Positions 16,567 to 25,056 of a stretch of DNA of 41,359 nucleotides are shown here, piece by piece; positions within the stretch are counted from its first letter, which is position 1; each line of letters begins with the position of its first letter. The position numbers and the translations under genes were made by a program. The stretch lies in NCBI GenBank assembly GCA_002483085.1, contig DLHF01000020.1, positions 1 to 41,359 of the forward strand, given 5' to 3'. A model generated the notes under the pieces. The model saw only the letters and a program-made list of their open reading frames with translations. It was not told where the DNA came from and did not search any database. The DNA is from Ignavibacteria bacterium UBA7675. GTDB taxonomy: Bacteria; Bacteroidota; Ignavibacteria; Kapaibacteriales; UB7675.

Positions 16567-17115
16567 TTAATAGCACAGGGCGGATAGGTTGTATGAGCAT
16601 TTACATGGCAAAGGCCGATAACCGAGTTCATTTGATATCGGTTTGTAGGCATTGTTTCTCGGATGAGTCAGCCCTTTACCTGTACTTGCTTTCGCCGAAA
16701 AAACAAGGCCGCGATACTGTATGATAGGAATGCGGTCTTTTAGCTGCCGCGCTGCGGTTTTGACAAGAAAATCAGCAAAAATATGAGCCGCCCGTAATTG
16801 CTCAAATCCTTTTGCAGCCGGTTCGGCCTTCATATCGCAGAGAAAAACAAAGAGTTCATCCCGTAGACGAGGATTGTAAAACAAGAGATAGTCGCACATC
16901 TTATTGAGTCCGGCCAGGTTTGGATTGAAAAATGGAAAAATTCCAGAGACTGATTCTTCCTGATCGAACCGCAGCACTACCAGCCGACCACTTTTGGTAA
17001 GACTGATAGTCTGGCAGGTTGATTCTTTTTTTTCTGAAAGAATCAATATTTCTCCCCGCACAGGAATCTTGTGATCACTGATAATGATTTCTTCGATGGT
17101 GGAAAGTATTTTCAT
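16567..17115 (-). CDS. Small PD-(D/E)XK-like protein, partner of the upstream AAA ATPase
   Basis: A 182-residue protein I cannot assign to a named family. Its middle has the spacing of a PD-(D/E)XK nuclease core: Asp75 in KMCDYLLFY, then 18 residues on, Asp94-Met-Lys96 at the end of a hydrophobic strand (LFVFLCDMKAEP), then Gln106 in a helix (GFEQLRAAHIFADFLV). This suggests a DNA- or RNA-cutting effector, inferred from motif shape only. I chose the ATG at 17115, 7 bp after the ATPase stop; an ATG at 17160 would overlap the ATPase gene. Base composition is more AT-rich than in the genes further along the run. Two-gene ATPase-nuclease pairs are a common anti-phage layout. Confidence 0.65.
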   Translation of the reverse strand: MKILSTIEEIIISDHKIPVRGEILILSEKKESTCQTISLTKSGRLVVLRFDQEESVSGIFPFFNPNLAGLNKMCDYLLFYNPRLRDELFVFLCDMKAEPAAKGFEQLRAAHIFADFLVKTAARQLKDRIPIIQYRGLVFSAKASTGKGLTHPRNNAYKPISNELGYRPLPCKCSYNLSALCY

Positions 17116-17122
17116 GGCAGTA

Positions 17123-18472
17123 TCAGAAAAGTGAAAGGTATATTTCCTGCGATGATTCATTGAGTTCGTGGATTGTTCTATCGATGGATTCGACCTCAAA
17201 GCCGCTCTGTGTTACATCGATTTCCTCTACATTTTTCCGGGCGGCATCGCTGAATAAATAGACTCCTATCTGTTTGTAGTCCACCAATTCTGCTTTATCG
17301 TATCCGTATTTTTTCTGCAACCGCCCAGCTTCCTTTCCAGTTTGGTGCAGCATGATCAAGTTGTTGAATTCACGTATGATATAGTCGCTATGAGTGCTTA
17401 ATAGTACCTTGAAACCTGCATTGACTACTCTTGCCAGAAAGCGCGCGATCAGGCGCTGGTTGTCCGGGTGGAGATTGAGTTCTGGTTCGTCGATGATAAT
17501 AAAGTCTCCCTTACGAGCAAGATGTCGAAAATAGAAAACAATGCTCGACAGAGACTTTGCGACAGATGCGGTCAGGTTCAGTCCGATCTTCTTGCTCTTG
17601 GCTGTATTGGGGCGAAACAGCATCTCGCCATCTTTGGAAACTTCCATCCTCCCCTTCAGCAGCGACTGTTCCAGCAGGTCTGCAAGATAGGCATAAGAGC
17701 TTTCCTGCTTCTGAAGATTTGCGAGATCCTCTGCAATGAGCAGGCTTTCACGGATCGGCAGAGTGTACCGCTGAGCTTTGCGATCCAGAAGCAAGAACGG
17801 GTCTTCAGTTCTGTTTTTTTTGTCTTTTAGTTCCAAGAGCTGGTCGAGAATTTCATTCCTGCGTATGGAGAGCTCTTTACTGAAGATATTGACAGCGGTT
17901 CGTTCCGTGGGAGCAATGAATGTATTTGGAAACATGTACTGCAATACCCACCGTTGAAAGAAGAAGCTAGTGGACAGGTCTCGTAGTATTCGTTTGTTAG
18001 GAATCAGAGAATCTTGCTCATCCGCAGCCAGTGTGCATAGAGTTGTTCCGATGGGCTTGCGTACCTGAATTTGACCATAGTGGGTGTTAATAGTAGATTC
18101 GAGTACTGCCTCGCTGATTCTATGCTTGATCAGAGTCCAGTCAATCTTTTCAATCGATAATCTGGTAGATTTAAAGAACGCTTCGTCAGTGGCAAAAACA
18201 TCTGGTAATACAGAGTGAAATGCTCCTATATACTCCTCAAGGCTCGCCTTACTTGCATACAAGTAATCATAGATATCTATCTGATTGTCTTTGACAACAG
18301 GTAGTCTCAAAAAGGGCTGACGAGCTTTAGATAAGTGACGGTAAAGTCCATAGACGGTATATGCCAGGTATGTTTTCCCGGAATTATTCGGGCCACAGAA
18401 GATCAGTAAATCCTTGTCTAAGTTAATTTCGGCCTCTTTAATAGCACCGAGTTTATTTATCCGTAAAAGCAT
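17123..18472 (-). CDS. AAA family ATPase (ABC/OLD-like, AAA_15/AAA_21 type)
   Basis: A 449-residue ATPase with a split SMC/ABC-like ATP site. Walker A is GPNNSGKT at 27-34. The Walker B/H-loop region is near 320-365 (IIIDEPELNLHP and LLSTHSDYIIREF), with an ABC-like Q-to-helix insertion between. No TOPRIM nuclease domain follows, unlike OLD proteins; the C-terminus ends with GFEVESIDRTIHELN, a tail seen in stand-alone defence-type ATPases. A good ribosome-binding sequence, AGGAAGG, precedes the ATG at 18472. It is directly followed by the small nuclease-like gene and preceded, 24 bp away, by an RsbW-like gene. The likely role is ATP-dependent sensing or gating for the nuclease partner. Confidence 0.85.
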   Translation of the reverse strand: MLLRINKLGAIKEAEINLDKDLLIFCGPNNSGKTYLAYTVYGLYRHLSKARQPFLRLPVVKDNQIDIYDYLYASKASLEEYIGAFHSVLPDVFATDEAFFKSTRLSIEKIDWTLIKHRISEAVLESTINTHYGQIQVRKPIGTTLCTLAADEQDSLIPNKRILRDLSTSFFFQRWVLQYMFPNTFIAPTERTAVNIFSKELSIRRNEILDQLLELKDKKNRTEDPFLLLDRKAQRYTLPIRESLLIAEDLANLQKQESSYAYLADLLEQSLLKGRMEVSKDGEMLFRPNTAKSKKIGLNLTASVAKSLSSIVFYFRHLARKGDFIIIDEPELNLHPDNQRLIARFLARVVNAGFKVLLSTHSDYIIREFNNLIMLHQTGKEAGRLQKKYGYDKAELVDYKQIGVYLFSDAARKNVEEIDVTQSGFEVESIDRTIHELNESSQEIYLSLF

Positions 18473-18496
18473 ACATCCTTCCTCTATCCCATCCTT

Positions 18497-18892
18497 TTAT
18501 AAAAACAGCCGCATCGTTGTCTGCATGCCGTCGGCAGTGCGCTCGAAGTCAGAGGCGTCTACGAGCTGGCGGATAAGAAACACACCGCGACCGCCATCGC
18601 GCAGAAGATTGTCGGGATGCAAAGGGTCGGGCAGGTTGTCGAGATCGAACCCAGAACCTTGGTCCCGGACTGTAAGTACAATTTCCGTCTGGGTTATGAG
18701 TACGGAGATATACACTTCCTTGGAGGCATCCCGCTTATTGCCGTGGACAATAGCGTTGTTGACAGCTTCAGTCAGTGCTATCACCGCATTGTAGTACTTG
18801 CCATCGTCCAGAACATGGCGGACGGCAGACGCGAGAAATGGCTCTACTTTTGAGAGATTACGGGTATCACTGGGCAACGTAAGAACTTCCAT
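18497..18892 (-). CDS. RsbW-like anti-sigma factor/serine kinase (HATPase_c)
   Basis: A 131-residue GHKL ATPase of the RsbW/SpoIIAB type, which normally binds a sigma factor or phosphorylates an anti-sigma antagonist. The N box is EAVNNAIVHGNK, the G1 box DQGSGFDLD and the G2 box GGRGVFLIRQLVD. No kinase receiver or membrane segment is present, so it acts in the cytoplasm. No sigma factor or STAS antagonist gene is in the window, so its partner must be elsewhere. I used the ATG at 18892 because the family begins there (MEVLTLPSD); an upstream start at 18931 is possible. The OMP gene ends about 100 bp upstream on the same strand. Confidence 0.85.
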   Translation of the reverse strand: MEVLTLPSDTRNLSKVEPFLASAVRHVLDDGKYYNAVIALTEAVNNAIVHGNKRDASKEVYISVLITQTEIVLTVRDQGSGFDLDNLPDPLHPDNLLRDGGRGVFLIRQLVDASDFERTADGMQTTMRLFL

Positions 18893-18996
18893 ACTCCGCA
18901 CGCAAAGAGGATGAGAACGGTATTGTGCCAAGCCGACACAACGCGACGTTGCCCGTAAATTATCAAACGAATTGCTTTGCGCGAAATAAAAGTTTA

Positions 18997-20946
18997 TTAC
19001 AGTGCTACCATCACGTCTAAAAGCAGGTTGGGAAGCCGACGTGTTTCTCTGCCATTGTCGAACTGGATTTCATACCAGCCGTGTAGCCGCAGAGTTGTTC
19101 CAGAGGCGAATTGTGCAGTGATCACTGTCTCTGGCCCGAGTGTTGTGCGGTCCAGAGTGCCTGTGCCAGTCACCCTGCCGAGCTGCCGCTGTGCAAGCTG
19201 GTAGTACCTCCCTCCTGCCCCCAGCCAGAGAGCTGGCATCGGATTGGTAAAGAACAGGACTGTGTAGAACTGTTCGGTCTTGCGAAAGTTCGGTATTTCG
19301 GAAAAGGTTTTCCAGCGAAACTCTCCGCGCTCCTCGTAGCGCACGGTAATACGCGACTCAATATACTGCTGCTCGGTAAACCGATACACCAACGAGTCGG
19401 TATATCCAAGCTGGCGTGAGCTCAGGCTGCGCCGCGAGCCGAGCAAGTCTTCGTAGTCGAAATTTGTGTAGTTTGCCACTACTTCAAATCGCGGCACGGC
19501 GGAAAAGTATTTGCCTGTAATCGCTACCGCAGGCGCAAACCGGATAATTCTGTTCCAGTTGTTCTGGGCGCTGCGGAGTGCTTTGAGAAAGACTGTATGT
19601 ACCAGTTGTATCTCGCCCGTAAGCGAGACTGCCAGCAGGGGAGAAAAGCGGTGTTCGGCTACAGCATCAGCAGCGATAAACAATTCGTCGCGGTCGTCGC
19701 TGTTGTCGGCGCTTGGTGTGTCGTAGCGCAGAATGGCAGCAGAACCAGAGTATTGGAGGGTGTCGGCAGCCGACAGCAGCCAGCGTGATCGCGCTGAAAG
19801 CGAGGTTCTCTGCGAGGAATTATCGCGCAGGTTCTCGCGCAAGCGCTGTGTGGTAAGTGCTGTGTCGCCTATCGCAAATCGGCGCGATACGGCGTTTTGC
19901 TCTTCGCGCGATTCAAGCCCGAGCGCTATTTCATGGCGCCCGCCCAGCATTTGCAGTTTGGCTGCCGCCGCCACGGAAAACTTCAGCTCGCTTAGGGTGC
20001 GTGTTACACCCGATTCTCGTACTGTCGACAAAAGCTGATCGTAATATCGGTCGATGTCGGTGTTTTCTACCGAAGCAATGATGTCTACCGATCCATTGTT
20101 GTCCATGGGAAAGTTGAGCAGCCCGCTCAGGCTAATGCGCTGCTCGCTACGTGTTTCTATGGAGTCCGAAAGCCGTGTTGTCGTTACGCTGTCGCTGCCA
20201 AGAATTGTAAAAGGGACATACTGGTCGCGTCGAAGAGTGGTAGTGCGAGCATTGATCTCGATGTACTCATTATCGGCAAAGGTTCGTGCGAACCTGGCCG
20301 ACAGCACCGAGTGCGAAATCGTGCGCCTGTCGCCCACACGCGAGTAGTCGCCGCGTGCATCGGCATCGAGCATGTAGTCGTCGAGCTGTTCTCCTACAAG
20401 GCTACCAGTCCCTATCAGGCGCCAGCCTTGTTCGGCAAAGCCTGCCTGTGCGGACTGTACGCCGCCCACACCAATACCAAACGACGAGTTGTTCCAAGGT
20501 CGATAATGCGCGCCGCCAAAGAGAGCGACATCCTGTACCTCATTGCTGCTGGCCGAAAGAGCATCTGCCGAGTACAGCAGCGAGCCCGAGGCACTTACAT
20601 CCACCTGTTCGCTGACAGGCATCAGCCATAGCAGGCTACACTCTTCGTTGTCGCGCACAGAAAGATTCTCTGTGCGGATCGCCCTGCCAATATACTGCTG
20701 CCGCAAGAACAGCGAGCCATATGGCAGCGAGAATACGCCGTACATATTACCGTGAAAAAGAAACGTGCTGCCTGTTTTGTCGAAGCCAAAAAGCGCGGCA
20801 GGATGCTGTTGCAGAAGTGAATCGCTGCGAAGAGTAAAAGGAGTTTCCTGGGCAATAGCAGGCAAAGCACACAGCAGGCACACGGCGAAGAGTGCTGCAA
20901 AGGCCACACCTGGCAGGCGTATAGCGCGGGATGCGTTATCCGGCAT
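18997..20946 (-). CDS. Predicted outer-membrane beta-barrel protein, unknown function
   Basis: A 649-residue exported protein. The signal peptide covers residues 1-32 and ends in AIAQ. The rest is a repeating pattern of 8-12 residue amphipathic strands with aromatic girdle residues and polar loops, without globular motifs. Many arginine- and glutamate-rich strands (for example YIESRITVRYEER, RLHGWYEIQF) fit a large barrel. There is no TonB box or plug domain that I can see. The ATG at 20946 overlaps the end of flbD by 11 bp, so translation may be coupled to flbD. It is not a recognisable porin family. Confidence 0.7.
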   Translation of the reverse strand: MPDNASRAIRLPGVAFAALFAVCLLCALPAIAQETPFTLRSDSLLQQHPAALFGFDKTGSTFLFHGNMYGVFSLPYGSLFLRQQYIGRAIRTENLSVRDNEECSLLWLMPVSEQVDVSASGSLLYSADALSASSNEVQDVALFGGAHYRPWNNSSFGIGVGGVQSAQAGFAEQGWRLIGTGSLVGEQLDDYMLDADARGDYSRVGDRRTISHSVLSARFARTFADNEYIEINARTTTLRRDQYVPFTILGSDSVTTTRLSDSIETRSEQRISLSGLLNFPMDNNGSVDIIASVENTDIDRYYDQLLSTVRESGVTRTLSELKFSVAAAAKLQMLGGRHEIALGLESREEQNAVSRRFAIGDTALTTQRLRENLRDNSSQRTSLSARSRWLLSAADTLQYSGSAAILRYDTPSADNSDDRDELFIAADAVAEHRFSPLLAVSLTGEIQLVHTVFLKALRSAQNNWNRIIRFAPAVAITGKYFSAVPRFEVVANYTNFDYEDLLGSRRSLSSRQLGYTDSLVYRFTEQQYIESRITVRYEERGEFRWKTFSEIPNFRKTEQFYTVLFFTNPMPALWLGAGGRYYQLAQRQLGRVTGTGTLDRTTLGPETVITAQFASGTTLRLHGWYEIQFDNGRETRRLPNLLLDVMVAL

Positions 20947-21133
20947 TAGCCTGTGTATTGCATTTGCGCCGGTACTCGATAACCCGCCCGACAATCTGCT
21001 CGGGTGTTTCCTGTACAATAATCTTTTTGCCGCTGCGAAGCCCGACAGTCGTATTGTGCGGTGCTTCGATTGTCTCTATTTCGTCGGCATTCACAACAAT
21101 GTTCTGCCCGTCCAGGCGCGTAAGAGTTACCAT
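20936..21133 (-). CDS. flbD: Flagellar protein FlbD
   Basis: A 65-residue protein of the FlbD family, small flagellar-locus proteins of unclear role. The whole length matches the family pattern: MVTLTRLDGQNIVVNADEIE, then ETIEAPHNTTVGLRSGKKI, IVQETPEQIV and the basic tail YRRKC. AGGA sits upstream of the ATG at 21133. FlbD usually lies among motA/motB and flg/fli genes; here it is isolated, between a YmdB-type phosphodiesterase and an outer-membrane barrel gene, and 7 kb from fliLMNO. Confidence 0.9.
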   Translation of the reverse strand: MVTLTRLDGQNIVVNADEIETIEAPHNTTVGLRSGKKIIVQETPEQIVGRVIEYRRKCNTQANAG

Positions 21134-21190
21134 AATCCTGCTGTTGGAGTACGTGGAATTGCCGACAGGCTGTACTACAGGAATCTGTCG

Positions 21191-22036
21191 TTATGCCGAG
21201 GTTGTCGGCTCGGATACTGCTGCTGCACTTGTCTGCTCTTGGTTGTCTCCAGCCACAGAGAAATTCTCAATGGCAACGGCTTTTCCTGTTTCGTAGTCTA
21301 CAGCGACATGTATGCCGCATACGCGAACATCGCCAGTTGCAACTTCGTATTTGTGGGCTGTTTGCAATAAAAAGCGTCGTAGGGCAATTTCTTTCTGCAT
21401 CCCAATGACCGAATCATAGGGCCCGGTCATTCCTACATCGGTGATATATGCTGTGCCACCGGGAAGTATACGGGCGTCGGCTGTCTGCACATGCGTGTGA
21501 GTGCCTGCTACAACGCTTACCTGCCCCTCTACATACCAGCCCAGCGTGATCTTCTCTGCCGTTGCTTCTGCGTGCATATCCACGAGAATGACTTTTGTCT
21601 CGGCTTTTAGCCGGGCGATTGCTCTGTCGGCTGCTGCAAATGGACAGTCGATAGGCTGCATATACACCCTGCCCTGCAGTTGTACAACGCCTACTTTCCT
21701 TCCGTCGGCAAGAGTCGCTACTACATAGCCGTTCCCCGGATTGTCGCGCGGGTAGTTAAGGGGCCGTAGCACGAACCGATTGCTGATGAGAAGCGGACGC
21801 GCTTTCCAGTTCTCCCAGATATGATTGCCAGTTGTAATTACATGAGCGCCTGCGTCGAACAGTTGTTTAGCCTCCGTTTCCGTAAGACCTTTGCCGTTGC
21901 AGATATTCTCGCCGTTGATGATAATGCAGTCGGAGGAATATTTCTCCCTGAGATAGGGAAGCTGGTCTATACACGCTTGAAGACCGACCGAACCGACGAT
22001 ATCACCGATAAACAAAATGTTAAGTAGTTGCGACAC
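21191..22036 (-). CDS. YmdB-type metallophosphoesterase (TIGR00282 family)
   Basis: A 281-residue calcineurin-like metallophosphoesterase. Metal ligands are visible in order: Asp in FIGDIVGS near the start, GEN (residues 42-44), GNHIW, DMHAEATAEK and GTHTHVQTAD. Homologues such as Bacillus YmdB hydrolyse 2',3'-cyclic nucleotides and influence motility and biofilm choice. That known link to motility, together with flbD next on the same strand, fits a shared transcript. The C-terminus has a short Ala/Thr/Ser-rich tail after the catalytic fold. It heads the minus-strand run that ends at 15,178. Confidence 0.9.
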   Translation of the reverse strand: MSQLLNILFIGDIVGSVGLQACIDQLPYLREKYSSDCIIINGENICNGKGLTETEAKQLFDAGAHVITTGNHIWENWKARPLLISNRFVLRPLNYPRDNPGNGYVVATLADGRKVGVVQLQGRVYMQPIDCPFAAADRAIARLKAETKVILVDMHAEATAEKITLGWYVEGQVSVVAGTHTHVQTADARILPGGTAYITDVGMTGPYDSVIGMQKEIALRRFLLQTAHKYEVATGDVRVCGIHVAVDYETGKAVAIENFSVAGDNQEQTSAAAVSEPTTSA

Positions 22037-22156
22037 ACTCGCCTCGATTTCAATTATGCTGCTATGTTAGCACTGCCGTTGGGAAGGTGGAAAATTAAAA
22101 ATATATTTGCTCGCTGCAAGTAAAATTCTTCTGAATAGTATGAAGTTGTTGAAAGT

Positions 22157-22300
22157 TCAGCCTTTGCCCTCGCGTTTGGTCTTTGCACCGCGCTGCACAT
22201 CTGCCGCGTGGTTGTTCGGCCTCCATCGCAGCAGTTGTCGTAGAAACAATGCGCAGGCAAGGCGGCTGGCGGCAGCGTCTACACGCCTGTGGCAGTATAG
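22157..22300 (+). repeat. Dispersed GC-rich intergenic repeat, copy F
   Basis: Block GCCTTTGCCCTCGCGTTTGG, core TGCACCGCGC at 22184-22193, then ACATCTGCCGCGTGGTTGTT and CGGCCTCC. A later AAGGCGGCTGGCGG (about 22259-22272) is shared with copy E. It fills the centre of the 350-bp divergent gap between the ymdB-type gene and the adenosyltransferase gene, so both promoters should lie beside or inside it. Confidence 0.8.
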
Positions 22301-22386
22301 CCCGCGCTACTGAACTGTAGACAATTTCTATAACACCGACCGCCCGAGCCGTGCGGCGGGAAGGTATAATGAGCAGGAAACCGAAC

Positions 22387-22953
22387 ATGACAATGAAAAT
22401 TTATACAAAAACAGGCGACGACGGTACAACTGGACTTTTTGGAGGGCGCCGTGTATCAAAAAGCGATATTCGTATTGAAGCCTATGGTACAGTGGACGAG
22501 CTGAACTCCGTGATAGGCATTGTGCTGAGCGCAAGTGTACCCGAGGCAATGCGGCCTGATTTGGAGCGTATCAGTGCGCTGCTGCTGACTGTAGGAGCCG
22601 ATCTGGCTACTCCACTCTTGCCTCCGCCAATCTACGCCATTCCGCGTGTAGCCGAGAGCGATGTCCTGCTATTAGAGCGGCTTATCGACGAGTACGAGGT
22701 CGATCTGGAACCGCTGAAGAATTTTATTCTGCCGGGCGGGACGCCTGCTGCTGCCAACTTGCATCTTGCGCGCACGGTATGCCGCCGCGCTGAGCGCTCT
22801 ACAGTAGCGCTTGCAGGCGCAGAAGACATTGGGGTAACTGTTGAAAAATTTCTCAACAGATTGTCGGATTTCCTGTTCGTAGCTGCACGCCGGGCTAATC
22901 ATCTGGCGGGTGTGGGTGATGTTGCTTGGGTGAACCCCGCAGTGCACTCATAG
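22387..22953 (+). CDS. Cob(I)yrinic acid a,c-diamide adenosyltransferase (PduO/MMAB type)
   Basis: A 188-residue ATP:corrinoid adenosyltransferase that makes adenosylcobalamin from cob(I)alamin and ATP. Signature motifs of the PduO/MMAB group are intact: IYTKTGDDGTTGLFGGRR (ATP site, near the N-terminus), EAYGTVDELNSVIG, FILPGGTPAAANLHLARTVC and RRAERS, and the final LNRLSDFLFVAARRAN. I chose the ATG at 22387 because AGGAAA lies 6 bp before it; ATGs at 22369 and 22393 are alternatives. It converges with the protease gene with only 9 bp between stops. No other cobalamin genes are in the window, suggesting salvage or a scattered pathway. Confidence 0.92.
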   Translation: MTMKIYTKTGDDGTTGLFGGRRVSKSDIRIEAYGTVDELNSVIGIVLSASVPEAMRPDLERISALLLTVGADLATPLLPPPIYAIPRVAESDVLLLERLIDEYEVDLEPLKNFILPGGTPAAANLHLARTVCRRAERSTVALAGAEDIGVTVEKFLNRLSDFLFVAARRANHLAGVGDVAWVNPAVHS

Positions 22954-22962
22954 CACCATGCT

Positions 22963-23655
22963 TTAGAGTACAGAGCGGATAATCAAGCTGGCCAGTTGTG
23001 CATATGGCTCGTAGATTGCGAAAATAATGCTGCTTATTGCCGCGCCGAACAGCGGAATATTGATCAGGACAAGAATGATGAGAAAACCATAGCGCTCGAT
23101 GCCCAGATAGCGGTCGGCAGTGTGTGCTGGTAGAAAATATGAAATAACTTTCGAGCCGTCCAAGGGCGGAATCGGAATCATATTGAAGACGGCGAGCGAG
23201 ATATTGAGCAGGATGCCATTGTGCAGGAAATTGACGATAAAGCCATCGGCAGAGCCCAGATTGGCGCCTGTGAGGTGTGTCAGCACGGTAAAGAGCACAA
23301 GAGCCAGCAGGAACAGCACCGACAACACAATGTTGGAAACCGGGCCGGCCAGAGCAACCATGCAGAACGCCTTTTGCATATTTCGCAGGTTGTGCACATT
23401 TACAGGCACGGGTTTTGCCCAGCCAATTAGCGCAAAGCCCATAGTAAAGATGCCGAGAATGGGAATGATAATCGTACCAATAAGGTCGATATGAGCTACT
23501 GGGTTCAGCGTGATACGACCGAGCTTGTACGCTGTAGGATCGCCGTAGTAGAACGCTGCGTAGGCATGTGCTGCTTCGTGTACAGATAGCGAGAGCAGCA
23601 TAATCGGCAGCATCAGCAGGACATTGTTGAGGGCAGTTGTGAAGCTGGTTTCCAT
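22963..23655 (-). CDS. Site-2 protease family (M50) membrane metalloprotease
   Basis: A 230-residue intramembrane zinc protease of the M50B group. The zinc-binding HExxH is His26-Glu27-x-x-His30 in LSVHEAAHAYAAF. The third ligand is Asp166 in NMIPIPPLDGSKV, with Asn158 nearby. Around six hydrophobic helices are seen. There is no PDZ or CBS domain, so it is the minimal type found in many bacteria, whose substrates are unknown. Downstream on the minus strand no gene is co-transcribed before the convergent adenosyltransferase; upstream a small helical protein gene is 27 bp away. Confidence 0.9.
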   Translation of the reverse strand: METSFTTALNNVLLMLPIMLLSLSVHEAAHAYAAFYYGDPTAYKLGRITLNPVAHIDLIGTIIIPILGIFTMGFALIGWAKPVPVNVHNLRNMQKAFCMVALAGPVSNIVLSVLFLLALVLFTVLTHLTGANLGSADGFIVNFLHNGILLNISLAVFNMIPIPPLDGSKVISYFLPAHTADRYLGIERYGFLIILVLINIPLFGAAISSIIFAIYEPYAQLASLIIRSVL

Positions 23656-23682
23656 AGTGTGGAGCTTAGTAGGAAAAATATC

Positions 23683-23949
23683 TTACTGTAGGCGCTGCTG
23701 TAAGCGGAGAATATCGCCTGCGGTATGCCGGAGTACATTCAGCATATTAAATTCGTCTTCGAGAGCGAGCCTGCGATCTACGAGGTCGGAAAGCATGCGG
23801 TGGCCGCTCAAGTTGTGGAAGAGCGCATCGTCGTAGTCCTTCCTGTCCAGTGCATCCTGAAGCGAGTGCAGGGCAGTTGCTATGTGCTCCTGCAAAGCTG
23901 TGCGCTGGAGGAGTTCTTTAAACGAGAAATCTTCGATACGTCGATACAT
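23683..23949 (-). CDS. Small helical cytoplasmic protein, unknown function
   Basis: An 88-residue charged protein with long uninterrupted predicted helices (RRIEDFSFKELLQRTALQEH, HRMLSDLVDRRLALEDEF) and no membrane segment, signal or cysteine. It looks like a small helical bundle or coiled coil. It lies between the YihY and site-2 protease genes on the same strand with gaps of about 27-29 bp, so it is probably in an operon with them. I used the ATG at 23949 (MYRRIEDF); an extension to 23976 is possible. Confidence 0.6.
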   Translation of the reverse strand: MYRRIEDFSFKELLQRTALQEHIATALHSLQDALDRKDYDDALFHNLSGHRMLSDLVDRRLALEDEFNMLNVLRHTAGDILRLQQRLQ

Positions 23950-23978
23950 ACGGCTCCCGGTTTCAGTCGGAGGCAAAC

Positions 23979-24938
23979 TTACGGTTTTTTTGTGGGATAT
24001 TCAACCAGAGGAGCCTCCGGTGGCCAATGTGCTTCTTTGATCTTTTTTTGCTGGCGAATGTCGTGCCAATACTGCGCTATCTCTCCGGAAAGAAGGAGAA
24101 TAAGCGACGAATAGTACAGCCAGATTGCCACGACAACTGCTACTGCATAGACGCCGTAGATTTTGCCATAGGATGTGATATTGGTGACATACCACGCAAA
24201 CACAAATTTGGCAGCCTCCCAGAGCAATGTGCTGATAATGGTGCTGCACCAGAATACGAATTTGGGTAGCCGACGGTGCGGAATGAAATAGTACAGGAAT
24301 AAGAAAAATAAAAAAGTAATAACAAGCGAAGCGCCGAGAGCCAGGGCGTTGTAAAAGAAGTCGAAAAAATATTCGGGTAGAAAGGATTCGCTTACAGACC
24401 GCACAACTGTAGTGATCAGTGCTTGAGTAGCCGACGACAAACTGGAAATGAGCACGAGCACAGTAAACATGAACATCAGGGCGATGTCTTTGAGCTTGTA
24501 TTTTAGGAAAAAGCCCGGTTCTGGAATACCGAATACACCGTTTACTGCCGTTCGTAGCGAGCTGAACAGTGTGGACGATATCCAGAGCAGCGATGGAATA
24601 CCAATCCAGCCAATCGTGCCGCTGCTAGTAAGTGCTGTCTGCAATTCCTGCACCACAAGCCGCATAATTGTCTTTGAACTGTTGTCGACCGGCAGCATGC
24701 GCCGGATAAACGACTGGATGGAATGCGTCAGTACAACGGGGTCGACAAGCTCGCCTACGATGAACATAATGACTAATATTGTAGGCAGAATGAACAGGAT
24801 AACGTTGAAGGCGATGCCTGCCGCCAGTAGGAAAATGTGATGGTGATCGGCTCTGTCGCCTATGGCATAAGCCACGTGATAGGCTTTTTTTAGCCAGTGC
24901 CAAATCCTTTTCGGTATGTCCTGTACTCTGTCGATCAT
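23979..24938 (-). CDS. YihY/BrkB family membrane protein
   Basis: A 319-residue inner-membrane protein of the YihY/virulence factor BrkB (formerly 'RNase BN') family. The family pattern is clear: an N-terminal amphipathic helix, then HHIFLLAAGIAFNVILFILP, the IGWIGIPSLLWISSTLFSSL helix, and a C-terminal YGKIYGVYAVAVVVAIWLYY segment followed by LILLLSGE. About six transmembrane helices. The function is not established; it is not an RNase. A GAGG sequence precedes the ATG at 24938. It is divergent from the Ig-like lipoprotein gene. Confidence 0.9.
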   Translation of the reverse strand: MIDRVQDIPKRIWHWLKKAYHVAYAIGDRADHHHIFLLAAGIAFNVILFILPTILVIMFIVGELVDPVVLTHSIQSFIRRMLPVDNSSKTIMRLVVQELQTALTSSGTIGWIGIPSLLWISSTLFSSLRTAVNGVFGIPEPGFFLKYKLKDIALMFMFTVLVLISSLSSATQALITTVVRSVSESFLPEYFFDFFYNALALGASLVITFLFFLFLYYFIPHRRLPKFVFWCSTIISTLLWEAAKFVFAWYVTNITSYGKIYGVYAVAVVVAIWLYYSSLILLLSGEIAQYWHDIRQQKKIKEAHWPPEAPLVEYPTKKP

Positions 24939-25026
24939 GGAGCCTCGTGTTTGCGCGCAGGCGAATTCCTTGGATAGCTGCCGGAATTCTGCCAATTTTG
25001 AGCCCTTCAGAAAGAAGGCGCTGCAA

Positions 25027-25038
25027 CGATAATTATCG
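25027..25038. promoter_or_regulatory. Perfect 12-bp palindrome in the yihY/lipoprotein divergent region
   Basis: CGATAATTATCG is a perfect palindrome centred between two divergently transcribed genes, 18 bp before the lipoprotein ATG. Its position fits an operator. No regulator is known. Confidence 0.35.
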
Positions 25039-25056
25039 GAACGATTACATACGCTG

